Origin: Polaromonas sp. CF318
GTDB lineage: Bacteria; Pseudomonadota; Gammaproteobacteria; Burkholderiales; Burkholderiaceae_C
Assembly (NCBI RefSeq): GCF_000282655.1
Contig: NZ_AKIV01000137.1
Location: 1-39,457 of the forward strand
Direction: 5' to 3'
Length of the DNA: 39,457 bases
This document shows positions 32,406 through 39,457 of the stretch, piece by piece. The position numbers and the translations under genes were made by a program. Position 1 is the stretch's first letter. Each line of letters starts with the position of its first letter. The notes under the pieces were generated by a model, which worked only from the letters and a program-made list of their open reading frames with translations, did no database searches and was not told the DNA's origin.

Positions 32406-33470
32406 TCAAGCCGCGGCCGTGGCGTACTGGGCCTCGACCCAGTCGCGGTAGGCGCCGCTTTGCACGTGCGTGACCCACTCGGGGTTGTCCAGGTACCACT
32501 GCACGGTCTTGCGGATGCCGGTTTCAAAGGTGTCGGCGGGCTTCCAGCCCAGCTCCCGCATCATCTTGCCGGCATCGATCGCGTAGCGGCGGTCATGGCC
32601 GGGCCGGTCCTTGATGAAGGCCACCTGTTCACGGTAGCTGCCGCCGGCGCGAGGGCGCAGCTCGTCGAGCAGGGCGCACACCGCGTGGACGATCTCGATA
32701 TTCGGCTTCTCGTTGTTGCCGCCTATGTTGTAGGTCTCGCCGGGTTTGCCGGCTTCGAGCACACGGCGTATGCCGCTGCAGTGGTCCTTGACGTACAGCC
32801 AGTCGCGCACCTGCTGGCCGTCGCCGTAAACCGGCAGGGGCTTGCCGGCGAGGGCGTTGACGATCATGAGCGGGATCAGTTTTTCGGGGAAATGGTAGGG
32901 GCCGTAATTGTTGGAGCAGTTGGTGGTGAGCACCGGCAGGCCGTAGGTGTGGTGGTAGGCCCGGGTCAGGTGGTCGCTCGCCGCCTTGCTGGCCGAATAG
33001 GGGCTGTTCGGCTCGTAGCGGTTGGTTTCGCTGAAAGCGGGGTCGGCCGGCTGCAGCGAACCGTACACCTCGTCCGTGGACACCTGCAGGAAGCGGAAGG
33101 CGGCTTTTTCGCCGGCCGGCAGGTCCGACCAGTAGCGGCGCGCGGCCTCCAGCAAGCGAAAAGTGCCGACGATGTTGGTCTGTATGAAAGCTTCCGGGTC
33201 CGAGATGGACCGGTCCACATGCGACTCGGCCGCAAAATGCACGACGGCGCGCGGCTTGTGCCTGGCCAGCAGGTCCGCGACCAGGGCGCTGTCGCCGATG
33301 TCGCCCCGGACAAAAATATGCCGCGGGTCGCCCTTCAGGGGCGCCAGGGTTTCCATATTGCCGGCGTAAGTGAGCTTGTCCAGGTTGACGACCGGCTCGT
33401 CGCTGCCCGCCAGCCAGTCAAGAACAAAATTGGCGCCGATAAACCCGGCTCCCCCTGTAACCAAAATCAT
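32406..33470 (-). CDS. rfbB: dTDP-glucose 4,6-dehydratase
   Basis: 354 residues from the ATG at 33470, preceded by AAGGGTGAG; the 14-codon upstream extension has no family counterpart. It converts dTDP-glucose to dTDP-4-keto-6-deoxyglucose. Motifs are [67 protein letters not shown] and [11 protein letters not shown]. It is the first gene of the minus-strand rfbBDAC operon, whose promoter should lie within or upstream of the 108-nt gap to the fatty acyl-CoA reductase gene. Confidence 0.97.
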   Translation of the reverse strand: MILVTGGAGFIGANFVLDWLAGSDEPVVNLDKLTYAGNMETLAPLKGDPRHIFVRGDIGDSALVADLLARHKPRAVVHFAAESHVDRSISDPEAFIQTNIVGTFRLLEAARRYWSDLPAGEKAAFRFLQVSTDEVYGSLQPADPAFSETNRYEPNSPYSASKAASDHLTRAYHHTYGLPVLTTNCSNNYGPYHFPEKLIPLMIVNALAGKPLPVYGDGQQVRDWLYVKDHCSGIRRVLEAGKPGETYNIGGNNEKPNIEIVHAVCALLDELRPRAGGSYREQVAFIKDRPGHDRRYAIDAGKMMRELGWKPADTFETGIRKTVQWYLDNPEWVTHVQSGAYRDWVEAQYATAAA

Positions 33471-33578
33471 GAGCTCACCCTTCCATGCGCCGCTGCAGTG
33501 CGGCACCGGCACACATTATGCCCCTGGCCTGCGGGCGACAAGGCCGGAAAAGGCGGCCGGCGGCCGCCGCGGCCCCGG

Positions 33579-35564
33579 CTAGAAGTGGATGCCGCGCATC
33601 ATCTGCTGCATGGCCACGGCCTCGGCGGACAGCTGCGGCTTGGCGCCCTTCTCGCCCTTGGCGGCCGAGGAATCGGGGAACATGCGGAAGCTGGTGTTCA
33701 TGGCGATCTGGGCGATGCGCGGCACCAGCGCGTGCAGCAGCTGGCCGGTGATGCCCAGGCGCGTGGCGACACGCACCGGCTTGAAGATGCAGGCCTGCGC
33801 GATCATGTCGGCGGCTTCCTCGGGGGACAGTGTCGGCACGTTGTTGTACAGGTTGGTCGGCGCGATCATGGGCGTGCGCACCAGCGGCATGTTGATGGTG
33901 GTGAAGCTGATACCGACATCGGCGAACTCGCTCGAGGCGCAGCGCGTCCAGGCGTCCAGCGCGGCCTTGGAGGCCACATAGGCCGAAAAGCGCGGCGCGT
34001 TGGTCAGCACACCGATGGAGCTGATGTTGACCACATGGCCCTTGCGTTTGGCCGCCATCCCCGGCAGCAGCCCCATGGTCACGCGCAGGCAGCCGAAGTA
34101 ATTGAGCTGCATGGTGCGCTCATAGTCGTGGAAGCGGTCGTAGCTGGCCTCGATCGCGCGGCGTATGGAGCGGCCGGCGTTGTTGATCAGGAAGTCGACG
34201 CCGCCGTGGTTGGCGATGAGCAGCTTGAGGAAGCGGTCGCAGTCGGCCATGTCGGCGATGTCCGCCGGGTAGGCCACGAACTGGTAACCCTTGGCCTTGG
34301 CCTCCTTGCAGGCCTCGTCGAGCTTGTCCTGGTCGCGCCCGCAGATGATGGTGGTCGCGCCGGCTTCGGCGAACTTGTGCGCCGCGGCCAGTCCTATGCC
34401 GGATGAGCCGCCGGTGACCAGCACCACCTTGCCGCCCACCGTGCCGCGCAGCGAGCGGTCGATGTGCAGGTCGGGGTCCAGGTGGCGCTCCCAGTAGTCC
34501 CACAGGCGCCAGGCGTAGTCCTTGAGGTTGGGGCATTCAATGCCGGCGCCCTTGAGCACGGCCATGGTTTCGCGGCAGTCAAAGCGCGTCGGGTAGTTGA
34601 CGAAAGTCAGCATGTCCTCGGGCAGGCCCAGGTCGGCCATGACCGCATTGCGCACGCGCCGCACCGGCGCCAGCGCCATCAGGCTTTTCTTCACGCCGCG
34701 CGGTATGAAACCCAGCAGGGCGGCGTTCACGAAGAGGTTCATCTTGGGGGCGTGGGCCGCGCGGCTGAAGATGTCCAGTACGTCGCCGACGCGGTAGCCC
34801 ACGGGGTCCACCAGGTGGAAGCACTTCTTGGCGATGCCGGTCTTGTGGCTGATGTGGTCCAGCGCGTCAACGACGAAGTCGACGGGCACGATGTTGATGC
34901 GCCCGCCTTCCAGCCCCACGGCCGGCATCCAGGGCGGCAGCAGCTGGCGCATGCGCTGGATCAGCTTGAAGAAGTAGTAGGGGCCGTCTATCTTGTCCAT
35001 CTCGCCGGTGGTGCTGTCGCCGACCACCATGGCGGGGCGAAACACCGTCCAGGGCACCTTGCATTCCTTGCGCACGATTTTTTCGCTCTCGTGCTTGGTC
35101 ATGAAGTAGGGATGGTCGTAGTTCTCGGCCTCCTCGAACATGTCCTCGCGGAACACGCCTTCATAGAGGCCGGCCGCGGCGATGGAGCTCACATGGTGAA
35201 AGTGCCCGGCGTCTATGGCCTTGGCGAACTCCACCGCGCTGCGCGTGCCTTCGATGTTGACGGCGATCTGGCTTTGCTCGTCGGCGCCCAGGTCATAGAC
35301 GGCGGCCAGATGGTAAAAGTGCCCGACCTGGCCCTTGAGCTTTTTGATGTCCTCGCTGCTCACGCCCAGCTTCTTGCTCGTCAGGTCGCCGTGGATGGCG
35401 ACAGCCCGCGCGGCGCTCACGCCCCAGTACTCCCTCAGCGCCGCGACCTTGCCGGCGCTTTCCTGGCGGATCAGGAAATGAACGGTCGTGCCTTTTCGTT
35501 CCAGAAGTTTTTTGACCAGGCGTTTGCCGATGAAGCCTGTGGCCCCTGTGACGAAATAATGCAT
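33579..35564 (-). CDS. Two-domain alcohol-forming fatty acyl-CoA reductase homologue
   Basis: 661 residues, the same size as the Marinobacter fatty acyl-CoA reductases that reduce acyl-CoA to fatty alcohol for wax esters, which it resembles from end to end. The N-terminal extended-SDR domain has FVTGATGFIGKRL, HLAAVYDLGADE, HHVSSIAAAG and YFMTKHESEK (Y153, K157). The C-terminal classical SDR domain has TGGSSGIG (384-391), INNAGRSIRRAI and FSAYVASKAAL, and the protein ends in MRGIHF. In the Marinobacter enzymes the N-terminal part takes acyl-CoA to aldehyde and the C-terminal part aldehyde to alcohol. GGAG lies 10 nt before the ATG. It is divergent from the phasin gene. No wax ester synthase is in the window, so the end product is not shown. 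Confidence 0.85.
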   Translation of the reverse strand: MHYFVTGATGFIGKRLVKKLLERKGTTVHFLIRQESAGKVAALREYWGVSAARAVAIHGDLTSKKLGVSSEDIKKLKGQVGHFYHLAAVYDLGADEQSQIAVNIEGTRSAVEFAKAIDAGHFHHVSSIAAAGLYEGVFREDMFEEAENYDHPYFMTKHESEKIVRKECKVPWTVFRPAMVVGDSTTGEMDKIDGPYYFFKLIQRMRQLLPPWMPAVGLEGGRINIVPVDFVVDALDHISHKTGIAKKCFHLVDPVGYRVGDVLDIFSRAAHAPKMNLFVNAALLGFIPRGVKKSLMALAPVRRVRNAVMADLGLPEDMLTFVNYPTRFDCRETMAVLKGAGIECPNLKDYAWRLWDYWERHLDPDLHIDRSLRGTVGGKVVLVTGGSSGIGLAAAHKFAEAGATTIICGRDQDKLDEACKEAKAKGYQFVAYPADIADMADCDRFLKLLIANHGGVDFLINNAGRSIRRAIEASYDRFHDYERTMQLNYFGCLRVTMGLLPGMAAKRKGHVVNISSIGVLTNAPRFSAYVASKAALDAWTRCASSEFADVGISFTTINMPLVRTPMIAPTNLYNNVPTLSPEEAADMIAQACIFKPVRVATRLGITGQLLHALVPRIAQIAMNTSFRMFPDSSAAKGEKGAKPQLSAEAVAMQQMMRGIHF

Positions 35565-35641
35565 GTTGTGTTTTCTCCGCTGAACTGTCGATCAAAAAAC
35601 TGATTCTTGCTTAAACCGCATGACTCCCTATTCAGCAGAAA

Positions 35642-35661
35642 CCCGCGCTCAGCGGCGCGGG
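35642..35661 (+). other. GC-rich inverted repeat in the divergent intergenic region
   Basis: CCCGCGC at 35642-35648 pairs with GCGCGGG at 35655-35661 across a 6-nt loop. It lies in the 214-nt gap between the divergent acyl-CoA reductase and phasin genes, which must hold both promoters. There is no T-run. It could be an operator or a leader structure; no regulator is implied. Confidence 0.35.
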
Positions 35662-35662
35662 G

Positions 35663-35683
35663 CCCGCTTTTCCATAGAGCGGG
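35663..35683 (+). other. Second adjacent inverted repeat in the divergent region
   Basis: CCCGCT at 35663-35668 pairs with AGCGGG at 35678-35683 with a 9-nt loop, one base after the preceding hairpin. The tandem arrangement is notable, but neither has terminator features. Possible regulatory element, unproven. Confidence 0.3.
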
Positions 35684-35778
35684 GCACCTAAACACCGCCG
35701 CGGGGAAGGCTTATATTTTCCAGTCTATGCGGCATACTGTCCGCGCCAATCCACAACCCTCACTGTCTGGAGTCCATC

Positions 35779-36276
35779 ATGGTCAAGAAACTGCAAAAAA
35801 TGAGCGCCGACAAAAAATCCGGCCCCCAGCTTTCGGGCGCCGTCAAAGAGTCCGCACAGCAAATCTGGCTGGCCGGCCTGGGCGCATTCTCCAAGGCACA
35901 GGAAGAAGGCGGCAAAGTGTTTGAAACCCTGGTCAAGGAAGGCCTGTCCATCCAGCGCAAGACCCAGGCCGTCGCCGAAGAGAAGATCTCCGAAGCCACC
36001 AACAAGATGGCCACCATGGCCACCGATATCCAGTCCAAAGCCGGCCACCAGTGGGACAAACTGGAAACCATCTTCGAAGACCGCGTCGCCAAGGCCCTGA
36101 ACAAGCTCGGCGTGCCTTCCGCCAAGGATGTGGACGCGTTGATCGCACGCATTGACGAACTCAACCGCAACGTGCAAAAACTCAGCGGCAAGGCCCCCGC
36201 TGCCAAGACCGCCGCCAAGCCGGCCGCGAAAAAGGCCCCGGCCGCCAAGCGCCCGGCCGCGCGCAAGTCGGCCTAA
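35779..36276 (+). CDS. Phasin family protein with Ala/Lys/Pro-rich tail
   Basis: 165 residues. Residues about 20-130 form an amphipathic helical phasin domain, starting with QQIWLAGLGAFSKAQEEGGKVFETLVKEG, a signature of PhaI/PhaF-type proteins that coat polyhydroxyalkanoate granules. The last 30 residues are histone-like repeats of Ala, Lys and Pro (KTAAKPAAKKAPAAK), as in PhaF, which binds DNA and helps granule segregation. CTGGAG lies 6 nt before the ATG. A strong terminator follows, so it is probably a single-gene transcript. It reads divergently from the acyl-CoA reductase gene. Confidence 0.92.
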   Translation: MVKKLQKMSADKKSGPQLSGAVKESAQQIWLAGLGAFSKAQEEGGKVFETLVKEGLSIQRKTQAVAEEKISEATNKMATMATDIQSKAGHQWDKLETIFEDRVAKALNKLGVPSAKDVDALIARIDELNRNVQKLSGKAPAAKTAAKPAAKKAPAAKRPAARKSA

Positions 36277-36292
36277 GCACGGCGAGCTTCAT

Positions 36293-36320
36293 AAAAAGGG
36301 ACGCACCGTCCCTTTTTTTT
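36293..36320 (+). terminator. Intrinsic terminator after the phasin gene
   Basis: AAAAAGGGACG, loop CAC, CGTCCC followed by eight T. The GC stem is perfect and the A-run can pair with the T-run. It lies 16 nt after the phasin stop. Confidence 0.93.
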
Positions 36321-36331
36321 CGCCTGTGCGT

Positions 36332-36350
36332 TTTGCTGCAAAGCAGCAAA
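36332..36350 (+). other. 8-bp hairpin upstream of the patatin gene
   Basis: TTTGCTGC at 36332-36339 pairs with GCAGCAAA at 36343-36350 around an AAA loop, between the phasin terminator and the patatin ATG at 36384. It may be part of the patatin 5' leader or its promoter region. Function unknown. Confidence 0.4.
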
Positions 36351-36383
36351 TATTGCCGGGGCCGCCGTCTACACTTTCTTCTC

Positions 36384-37760
36384 ATGACCTCAGCCAAGCG
36401 TTCAAAAAGCAAGCCGTCCAACAGCCAGCCGCGCATTGCATTGGCCCTCGCCGGCGGCGGTCGTCTAGCTGCTGCGCAGCATGCCGACACGGCAAAAATG
36501 ACGAAACGGGCCGCCACCGGGCCGCGCATTGCCTTGGCCCTCGCCGGCGGCGGCCCGTTGGGGGCCATCTACGAGATAGGCGCGCTCTGCGCCCTCGATG
36601 AATCCCTGCAAGGCATCTCTTTCACCGAACTGCACCACTACGTGGGCGTCTCGGCCGGCGGTTTTATCGCGGCGGGCTTGGCCAACGGCATGACGCCGCG
36701 CGAACTCTGCGCGGCCTTTATCGAAAACGACGACAAGGCCTCGGAGGTGTTCGACCCGGCCTGGCTGATGGTGCCGGCCTACGGCGAACTCCTGCGGCGC
36801 GGCATCACGCTGCCCGGCCTGGCCGCGTCGGCCGCATGGCGCGCCACCTTCGGGCGCAAATCTTTCGTCCATGCGCTGGAAGCGCTGGGGCCAGCCTTGC
36901 CCACCGGCATTTTTGCCAACGATGAAGTCGACACCCAGCTCGAAAAACTGTTTTCCAAGCCTGGGCGCACCAATGACTTTCGCGAGCTCCGCACCCGCCT
37001 GACCCTGGTGGCGACCAACCTGGACAGCGGCGACGCCGCGCCCTTTGGCCGTCCCGGCTGGGACCACGTGCCGATTTCCAGGGCCGTCCAGGCCAGTTCG
37101 GCCCTGCCCGGCCTGTTCCCGCCGGTGGAGATCGACAACCATTACTACGTGGACGGCGCCCTCAAGAAGACCATGCACGCCGGTGTGGCCATGGACGAGG
37201 GCGTGGACCTGATGTTCTGCCTGAACCCGCTGGTGCCCTTCAACTCCACGCGCGCGCCCCAGCTGGCCATGGACCAACGCGTCATGCGCCGCGGCCTGCC
37301 GCCCGAAAAACAGGCCATCCCGCGCATCGTCAGCGGCGGCCTGCCCGCGGTCATGAGCCAGACCTTCCGTTCCATGATCCATTCGCGGCTGGAGCTGGGC
37401 ATGAAGCACTACGAGCACGCTTACCCCGACACCGACATCGTGCTGCTGGAGCCCGACCACCGCGACGCCGAGATGTTCCTGGCCAACACCTTCAGCTACC
37501 GGCAGCGCCGCGAACTGGCCGAGCACGCCTACCAGAAGACCCGGCAGATGCTGCGCTCGCGCAAGACCACGCTGTCGGCCAAGCTCGCGCGGCACGGCGT
37601 GAGCCTGAAGCTGGACGTCCTGGAGGACCCCAAGCGCCACCTGGTGGCCCCAAGGCCGGCCGCCACCCGCGTGGGCCGCGCCATCGCCTCGCTGGAGGAG
37701 GTGATGGAGGATTTAAGCCATGCGCTGCAATCGCCTTCCCGCAGGGCGCTGGCGGCGTAA
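36384..37760 (+). CDS. Patatin-like phospholipase
   Basis: 458 residues from the ATG at 36384. The glycine-rich oxyanion loop is LALAGGGPLGAIYE (GGG 55-57), the nucleophile is Ser90 in GVSAGG (GxSxG), and the dyad aspartate is D257 in VDGALKK (DGA). These are the complete catalytic elements of bacterial patatins, which hydrolyse acyl esters of lipids. Residues 16-26 repeat the oxyanion-loop sequence 31 residues before the working copy, from a 33-nt in-frame direct repeat. An ATG at 36498 would give a protein with only the second copy. No signal peptide. The phasin and acyl-CoA reductase nearby suggest a storage-lipid role, which is inference. Confidence 0.9.
   Translation: MTSAKRSKSKPSNSQPRIALALAGGGRLAAAQHADTAKMTKRAATGPRIALALAGGGPLGAIYEIGALCALDESLQGISFTELHHYVGVSAGGFIAAGLANGMTPRELCAAFIENDDKASEVFDPAWLMVPAYGELLRRGITLPGLAASAAWRATFGRKSFVHALEALGPALPTGIFANDEVDTQLEKLFSKPGRTNDFRELRTRLTLVATNLDSGDAAPFGRPGWDHVPISRAVQASSALPGLFPPVEIDNHYYVDGALKKTMHAGVAMDEGVDLMFCLNPLVPFNSTRAPQLAMDQRVMRRGLPPEKQAIPRIVSGGLPAVMSQTFRSMIHSRLELGMKHYEHAYPDTDIVLLEPDHRDAEMFLANTFSYRQRRELAEHAYQKTRQMLRSRKTTLSAKLARHGVSLKLDVLEDPKRHLVAPRPAATRVGRAIASLEEVMEDLSHALQSPSRRALAA
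36428..36460 (+). repeat. Direct repeat copy 1 inside the patatin gene
   Basis: A 33-nt segment that recurs 93 nt downstream with one mismatch (A at 36440, C at 36533). The offset is 31 codons, so the frame is kept and the glycine-rich loop is duplicated. Confidence 0.85.
36521..36553 (+). repeat. Direct repeat copy 2 inside the patatin gene
   Basis: Second copy of the 33-nt repeat; it encodes the functional oxyanion loop, directly continued by PLGAIYEIG of the patatin fold. Confidence 0.85.
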
Positions 37761-37862
37761 CCCAAAGGTTCTCTATCGGCGGATCAAGGTTTTGCGGACT
37801 TCCCTAGTTTCGCGCCGGCAGGCGCTGGGTTAGAGTTAAAGAACAATACAAGGTAGACAACT

Positions 37863-38522
37863 ATGGCGAAAAAAGCGCCGCGCCGTACAGCAGAGCGGAT
37901 CCTGGAGGTCACCCTGGACCTCTTCAACCGCTTTGGCGAGCCCAATGTGTCGACCACGCTGATCTCCGCCGAGCTCAACATCAGCCCCGGCAACCTCTAC
38001 TACCACTACCCCGCCAAAGACGAGCTCATCAACTCGCTGTTCGACCGCTACGAAAAATCCCTGAGCGAGCTGCTCAACGCCAGCGACGGCGTGCGCGACG
38101 TGGAGGACGCCTGGTTCTTCATGCACACGCTGTTCGAGCTGATCTGGCAGTACCGCTTCCTGTACCGCGACCTCAACGACCTGCTCAGCAAGAACCGCCG
38201 GCTGGAAACCCACTTCCAGTGGGTGCTCAAGAACAAGACACGCGCCGTCAAGGGCCTGCTCGACGGCATGAGCCGCGCCGGCGCCATGACCATCGATTCG
38301 CGCGAGGTCGAGGCCACGGCCACCAGCATGGTGGTGGTGCTCACCTACTGGCTCAGTTTCGAGTACGTGCGCGACCCGCGCAACGCGCTGGAACCCGGCA
38401 ACGCCCAGGCCGCGCTGCTGCGCGGCGCGCACCACGTGCTCAATTTGCTGATTCCCTACCTGGAGCAAAGCCAGCGCGCGCACCTGCAGGCCCTGGTCGG
38501 CGCTTACAGCAACCCGGCTTGA
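37863..38522 (+). CDS. TetR/AcrR family transcriptional regulator
   Basis: 219 residues. Residues about 10-56 form the TetR DNA-binding domain (AERILEVTLDLFNRFGEPNVSTTLISAELNISPGNLYYHYPAKDELI with the typical FNRFG and LYYHY elements). The rest is an all-helical ligand domain. TetR proteins are usually repressors released by a small molecule; near lipid genes an acyl-CoA-type ligand is conceivable. AAGGTAG lies 7 nt before the ATG. It is 102 nt after the patatin gene and 58 nt before the TPR-like gene, which it may regulate. No operator could be assigned. Confidence 0.9.
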   Translation: MAKKAPRRTAERILEVTLDLFNRFGEPNVSTTLISAELNISPGNLYYHYPAKDELINSLFDRYEKSLSELLNASDGVRDVEDAWFFMHTLFELIWQYRFLYRDLNDLLSKNRRLETHFQWVLKNKTRAVKGLLDGMSRAGAMTIDSREVEATATSMVVVLTYWLSFEYVRDPRNALEPGNAQAALLRGAHHVLNLLIPYLEQSQRAHLQALVGAYSNPA

Positions 38523-38580
38523 GTTCCCTCAAACCGCCCTCATCCATAACACAACAATTTTTACCAAGGAGACAAGACAC

Positions 38581-39354
38581 ATGGCCAAATGGACTGCCTT
38601 TCCCCATGCCGGCGACTACGCATTCGATGCCGCCAGCCTGAAAAAGAGCTGGGCCCGCCTGCACCTGGGCGACTGCGAACCCCTGCCCAAGAACGCCGAT
38701 GTGCTGCAGGCCTGGGTGCTGTTCCACAACGGTGAATTCCAAAAGGCGTCTGACGCGGGCCTGAAAGCCGGCGGCGACGGCATCACGGTGGCCAACAAGG
38801 CCGCCAGCATGTACGCCACCTACCTCGAGACCAAGGAAAAAACCAAACTCGACCTCTTCATGGAAGTCGCCGCCCGCGCCGAGGCCCAGCAAAAAGACGA
38901 CCCGAAAAACGCCAACGCCTGGTACTGGCAGGCTTATGCACTGGGCCGCTACAGCCAGGGCATCAGCGTGGCCAAGGCCCTGGCCCAAGGCCTGGGCACC
39001 AAGGTAAAAAACGCACTGGAGCAGGCCATCAAGCTCTCGCCCAAACACGCCGACGCCCACATCGCGCTGGCCGCCTTCCACGCCGAGGTCATCGACAAGG
39101 TCGGCTCGCTGATAGGCGGCATGACCTACGGCGCCAAGAAAGACGTGGGCCTGTCGCTCTACAAGGACGCCCTGAAACTGCACCCCGGCTCGGCCATCGG
39201 CATGATCGAGTACGCCAACGGCATGGTCATGCTCGAAGGCGACAAGAAGATGAAAGAGGCCACCAAGCTTTATGAGCAGGCGGCGGCCAGCAAGCCGCTG
39301 GATGCAACGGAACGGTTGGATGTGGAGATGGCCAAGGCGGAGTTGGAAGATTAG
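38581..39354 (+). CDS. TPR-like repeat protein of unknown function
   Basis: 257 residues, alpha-helical throughout. Segments such as ANAWYWQAYALGRYSQG, ALEQAIKLSPKHADAHIALAAFHAEV and LYKDALKLHPGSAIGMIEYANGM have the spacing and small/large residue pattern of tetratricopeptide repeats, which mediate protein-protein contacts. No signal peptide or enzyme motif is seen, so a cytosolic adaptor is likely. A strong AAGGAG at 38566-38571 precedes the ATG. It follows the TetR gene and is followed by a palindromic terminator-like element. No function can be assigned. Confidence 0.8.
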   Translation: MAKWTAFPHAGDYAFDAASLKKSWARLHLGDCEPLPKNADVLQAWVLFHNGEFQKASDAGLKAGGDGITVANKAASMYATYLETKEKTKLDLFMEVAARAEAQQKDDPKNANAWYWQAYALGRYSQGISVAKALAQGLGTKVKNALEQAIKLSPKHADAHIALAAFHAEVIDKVGSLIGGMTYGAKKDVGLSLYKDALKLHPGSAIGMIEYANGMVMLEGDKKMKEATKLYEQAAASKPLDATERLDVEMAKAELED

Positions 39355-39426
39355 CTTGGCCGGTCTTGCGCCGGCGGCGCGCCCCTTGCTGAGGCTTGCT
39401 GGCCGGGGGTTGCCCGGCGGCAACTC

Positions 39427-39456
39427 ACTTTTCTTTTGCTTCGCCAAAAGAAAAGT
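39427..39456. terminator. Perfect 12-bp palindromic hairpin, probable bidirectional terminator
   Basis: A 12-bp A/T-rich stem (ACTTTTCTTTTG pairing with CAAAAGAAAAGT) with loop CTTCGC, at the window's right edge about 70 nt after the last stop. This sequence type is a common intergenic element in Comamonadaceae genomes (from general knowledge). It could end transcription from either side. The preceding 70 nt are GC-rich and hold no gene. Confidence 0.6.
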
Positions 39457-39457
39457 A

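Noticed and set aside
32097..34406. A 769-codon open frame on the plus strand across rfbD, rfbB and the reductase gene
   Set aside because: It is antisense to three well-supported genes with clear family motifs. Its own protein is a repetitive Gly/Val/His/Arg-rich sequence with no motif, as expected from codon bias in GC-rich DNA.
1..39457. CRISPR arrays, tRNA/rRNA genes, insertion sequences, integrase or attachment sites
   Set aside because: No repeat-spacer pattern, cloverleaf, transposase or integrase motif was noticed on either strand, even though a polysaccharide locus of this kind is often acquired by transfer.

Overview
The window is GC-rich, has no tRNA, rRNA, IS element or CRISPR, and reads as a betaproteobacterial chromosome, most likely Burkholderiales/Comamonadaceae (Polaromonas- or Variovorax-like). 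That placement is an inference. It rests on gene style, on a phasin with an Ala/Lys/Pro tail, and on the closing palindrome of the type common as an intergenic terminator in that family. No species can be named from the sequence alone.

About 33 kb is a surface-polysaccharide (O-antigen or capsule) locus. Positions 3-14274 (+) hold a first nonulosonic-acid set (NeuB, NeuC and NeuA homologues) interleaved with a GT8-like glycosyltransferase and a methyltransferase. These are followed by a Wzx flippase, a GT2 transferase, a Wzy-like polymerase, a GT-B protein, an SDR and two GT4 transferases, the last WbuB-like. Positions 14520-17512 (+) encode a UDP-2-acetamido-2,6-dideoxy-L-hexose pathway: an RmlD-like reductase, an FnlA-type dehydratase/5-epimerase and an FnlC-type 2-epimerase. 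The reductase type favours UDP-L-QuiNAc over UDP-L-FucNAc.

Positions 17590-27164 (+) form a second, legionaminic-acid-type block. It starts with an N-acetyl-sugar amidotransferase and its dedicated HisF/HisH-like ammonia pair. It continues with a Gfo/Idh oxidoreductase, a CMP-nonulosonate synthetase, an SDR, a NeuB/LegI synthase, a NeuC/LegG epimerase, a NeuD/PglD-type acetyltransferase, and an unusual fusion of a CBS-domain pair to a DegT-family aminotransferase. Positions 27441-30038 add a PglC-type phosphoglycosyl transferase and a PglF/WbpM-type membrane 4,6-dehydratase. Together these could supply UDP-diacetylbacillosamine and, from it, CMP-legionaminic acid carrying an acetamidino group. 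On the minus strand, 30060-33470 is a complete rfbBDAC set for dTDP-L-rhamnose.

The last 6 kb leaves polysaccharide synthesis. It holds a two-domain alcohol-forming fatty acyl-CoA reductase homologue (minus strand), then on the plus strand a phasin with a strong terminator, a patatin-like phospholipase with a duplicated glycine-rich loop, a TetR regulator and a TPR-like protein. This looks like a lipid/PHA storage neighbourhood.

Most interesting points: the CBS-aminotransferase fusion; two full nonulosonate gene sets of which the first departs from family motifs in both NeuB and NeuC; two unassigned GT-B proteins with HP and Ser motifs like those of bacterial sialyltransferases; and a HisF paralogue with Glu at the position of catalytic Asp130.
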